6,783 nucleotides of DNA from a bacterium (GTDB lineage: Bacteria; Desulfobacterota; Anaeroferrophillalia; Anaeroferrophillales; Tharpellaceae): contig JAOZKP010000155.1 in the NCBI GenBank assembly GCA_029935295.1, positions 1 through 6,783 of the forward strand, in the 5' to 3' direction. Under the pieces are notes generated by a model. The model was not told the DNA's origin, did not search any database, and saw only the letters and a program-made list of their open reading frames with translations. Position 1 is the stretch's first letter. Each line of letters starts with the position of its first letter. The translations under genes and the position numbers were made by a program. Shown here in pieces: positions 6,309 through 6,783 of the stretch.

Positions 6309-6783
6309 CTACCGGTTTTTGATCCTCCAAGCCGCATTGGCCACCGTACCCAAATAGATACTGCCGGTGTAGCCGGTGTCATTGAAGGCCCATCTAAAAA
6401 GGACGCCGGTATTGACGTTGCGCCAGATGATGTCTCCGCAGCCGTCGCCGTTGAAATCACCGGAGCAGACAATCTGCCAGTTCATATCGGGAATCGTGCC
6501 GATATACTGGGAGGTAATGTGGCCGTTATCATCCGGATGCCAGATGACCATCTGGCCGGTAGCATGGTTGCGCAGGTAGATGTCGCAGTTACCGTTGCCG
6601 TTGAAATCAGCGAAGGTTTCGAAAACCCAGTCGGTATCGGCCAAACTACCGACATAAACACTGTGATCCAGACCGGTCGAATTCATGTACCAGATAAACA
6701 TCACCCCGGTAACCGTGTTGCGCCAGAGGATATCGGCAATGCCGTCACCGTCGAAATCGGCCGGGCCGTAAATCTGGTAGGTT
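6309..6783 (-). CDS. C-terminus of a paralogous VCBS-repeat exported protein (partial, runs off right edge)
   Basis: The frame is open from the right edge of the window to a TAG at 6311-6309; its start lies outside. The visible 157 codons hold the last three VCBS/FG-GAP-type repeats and the tail of a fourth. Each full unit is about 50 residues and opens with a DF-N/D-G-D/N-G motif followed by WRN/LRN..TG and aromatic strands. The protein ends in WRIKNR, against WRIRNR in the neighbour. It is about 85% identical in residues to the end of the large gene downstream, with no gap, so the two are tandem paralogues. An internal GTG followed by ATG near 6704 is not a real start, because the repeat continues upstream of it in frame. 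What precedes the repeats is unknown; by analogy it is a large secreted protein. Confidence 0.9.
   Translation of the reverse strand, partial: TYQIYGPADFDGDGIADILWRNTVTGVMFIWYMNSTGLDHSVYVGSLADTDWVFETFADFNGNGNCDIYLRNHATGQMVIWHPDDNGHITSQYIGTIPDMNWQIVCSGDFNGDGCGDIIWRNVNTGVLFRWAFNDTGYTGSIYLGTVANAAWRIKNR
6309..6783 (-). repeat. Upstream copy of the 475-bp duplicated segment (pair with 178-652)
   Basis: This segment aligns base for base with 178-652 at a constant offset of 6,131 bp, stop codon included. Most differences are single-base changes, many in third codon positions. Because the homology runs off the window, its full length and the repeat at which the two proteins diverge cannot be seen here. 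Confidence 0.9.

Noticed and set aside
6309..6704. A 131-codon gene starting at the GTG near 6704
   Set aside because: The frame continues upstream without a stop to the window edge and reads as another VCBS repeat, so this is the 3' end of a longer gene and not a small protein.

Overview
The window is dominated by one very large minus-strand gene (178-5916). It encodes a roughly 1,900-residue exported, multidomain repeat protein. A second minus-strand gene of the same family enters from the right edge (stop at 6309), and the first 20 codons of a third minus-strand gene with a signal-peptide-like start leave at the left edge (62-1). All supportable genes run right to left. The open frames on the plus strand, and the other frames inside the big gene, look like shadows of its repeats.

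The large protein has a signal peptide, a cysteine-containing N-terminal region, a PPC-like beta-sandwich and three CARDB-type Ig-like domains. These are followed by a right-handed beta-helix, a linker of four calcium-type DxDxDG repeats, a second beta-helix, a PA14 domain and six ~50-residue VCBS/FG-GAP-type repeats that end at the C-terminus. No catalytic centre and no recognisable C-terminal sorting signal is visible. The overall look is of a secreted adhesive or glycan-binding matrix protein, which is an inference from domains only.

The 392-bp intergenic region 5917-6308 is regulatory. In transcription order (right to left) it holds a 38-bp dyad just after the upstream gene, a plausible sigma70-type promoter, an RNA element matching the GEMM-I (cyclic di-GMP-I) riboswitch, an intrinsic terminator whose 5' arm is shared with the aptamer's 3' strand, about 150 nt of leader with nothing recognisable, and a strong Shine-Dalgarno sequence. 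The layout predicts that ligand binding prevents termination and switches on the big gene, and possibly the secreted-protein gene behind it. This fits the known use of c-di-GMP to control surface and biofilm proteins.

The last 472 coding bases of the two big genes align without a gap and are very similar, so the upstream gene is a tandem paralogue whose C-terminal array was recently duplicated or is kept alike by gene conversion. The domain style and the GEMM-I element suggest a Gram-negative bacterium, perhaps of the former Deltaproteobacteria (Desulfobacterota). No marker gene here tests that, so the taxonomic guess is weak.
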